Shown here piece after piece: positions 5,152 to 5,669 of a DNA stretch of 5,669 nucleotides. The number at the start of each line of letters is the position of its first letter. Within the stretch, counting starts at the first letter, position 1. Under the pieces are notes generated by a model that had not been told where the DNA came from, made no database searches, and was given only the letters and a program-made list of their open reading frames with translations. Origin of the DNA: an uncultured Caryophanales bacterium. GTDB lineage: Bacteria > Bacillota_I > Bacilli_A > RF39 > UBA660. Both the position numbers and the translations under genes were made by a program. The DNA lies in the NCBI GenBank assembly GCA_946535455.1, contig CAMNDO010000051.1:1-5669 (forward strand), written 5' to 3'.

Positions 5152-5669
5152 ATGGATAATTTTGATTTAATTTTTAAAAAAGAAAAAGTAAGTGAGGCAC
5201 ACGAATTATTAGAATCCATTCGTAGAGATATTGCAGAAGTTGACGAGGATCTATATCAGTCTGTTATGTCTATTTCAAGCGCACGTGGTTTTGAAGAAGT
5301 TGCAAGAGATAGCGATTATATTGATATGAGACAACCTGAAAAACTTATGATACAGTGTCGTGAAGAAGGAGATAAAACTTTAAATGTTTTAGATACTTTT
5401 ACATCTGCAGCAAGCGATTTTTCAAACGAAAAAAATGTTACTCCTGAGCAAGTGCAAGCTCGTCTTGCAAATATCAATTCTACGACTGAGTTAAGTTTAA
5501 ACAATGAAACGATGACTACAGAACCGTTATTATATGGTCCACCAAATCCTGTGTCAGAGGAAGGTAATTTGATTACAAGGGAACCATTATTATATGGTCC
5601 ACCAAATCCTGTACCAGAGGAAGGTAATTTGATTACAAGGGAACCATTATTATATGGTCCACCAAATCC
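5152..5669 (+). CDS. Unrecognised protein with helical N-domain and 20-residue tandem repeats (runs off right edge)
   Basis: The start ATG at 5152 follows AGGAGG (5142-5147), which overlaps the TAG stop of the preceding gene. The frame stays open to the window end, giving 172 complete codons. Residues 1-123 are soluble and mostly helical: a heptad series V13-A16-L20-I23-I27-V30-L34, then a second helical stretch around 62-90, with one cysteine at 69. From residue 124 the protein becomes a tandem repeat of EPLLYGPPNPV-(S/P)-EEGNLITR, with two full units and part of a third visible. The proline-rich repeat may be an extended stalk or linker, or a set of repeated target sites. There is no signal peptide in the visible part. 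The length and C-terminal domain are unknown, so no function is assigned. It forms an operon with the helical-hairpin gene before it, and both contain the pentapeptide SDYID. Confidence 0.8.
   Translation, partial: MDNFDLIFKKEKVSEAHELLESIRRDIAEVDEDLYQSVMSISSARGFEEVARDSDYIDMRQPEKLMIQCREEGDKTLNVLDTFTSAASDFSNEKNVTPEQVQARLANINSTTELSLNNETMTTEPLLYGPPNPVSEEGNLITREPLLYGPPNPVPEEGNLITREPLLYGPPN
5521..5669 (+). repeat. In-frame 60-bp tandem repeats
   Basis: Units are at 5521-5580, 5581-5640 and 5641-5669 (partial). Units 1 and 2 differ at three bases (5526/5586, 5553/5613, 5554/5614): two synonymous changes and one Ser to Pro. The visible 29 bases of unit 3 match unit 2 exactly. There is no spacer between units and the array continues beyond the window. 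Confidence 0.97.

Noticed and set aside
5316..5504. Open minus-strand frame of 62 codons
   Set aside because: It is antisense to the repeat-protein gene, which has a strong ribosome binding site and operon context.
5521..5669. CRISPR-like array
   Set aside because: The 60-bp units are directly contiguous with no spacers and stay in frame in a coding sequence.

Overview
The window is AT-rich DNA with tightly packed genes, strong AGGAGG-type ribosome binding sites and U-tailed hairpin terminators, which points to a low-GC Bacillota (Bacilli-like) bacterium. LysR ends in tandem TGA codons and the tryptophans I checked are TGG, so the standard bacterial code fits better than the Mycoplasma code. 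I cannot name a genus.

Most of the window (1-4660) is read on the minus strand. In transcription order it holds: a radical SAM/SPASM protein (4660-3566) with its own promoter and terminator; a RecD2-type DNA helicase (3501-1312) followed 34 nt later by a 51-residue single-pass membrane protein (1277-1122), which together look like a two-gene operon ending in a GNRA-loop terminator; a LysR-family regulator (1039-164) with a consensus promoter and a perfect 9+7+9 dyad beside its -35; and the first 40 codons of a probable class B penicillin-binding protein (121-1), which runs off the left edge.

On the plus strand, divergent from the radical SAM gene, are two genes 8 nt apart. The first encodes a 123-residue protein with two heptad-patterned helices. 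The second encodes a helical N-terminal domain of about 120 residues followed by tandem 20-residue repeats (EPLLYGPPNPV-x-EEGNLITR) encoded by nearly identical 60-bp units, and it runs off the right edge. Neither protein is recognised. Both lack an obvious signal peptide or membrane segment. A type VII-like small helical pair, or a repeat substrate for the adjacent radical SAM enzyme, are hypotheses only.

The most notable non-coding structure lies around the penicillin-binding protein start. One 13-base segment can pair with the end of lysR (13 bp) or with the start of the next gene (10 bp, enclosing its ribosome binding site and start codon), which is a switch-like arrangement. A second hairpin contains the ribosome binding site and start codon of the small membrane protein downstream of recD2. 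Between 3502 and 3565, and between 4661 and 4771, only promoters, ribosome binding sites, a terminator and one dyad were seen.
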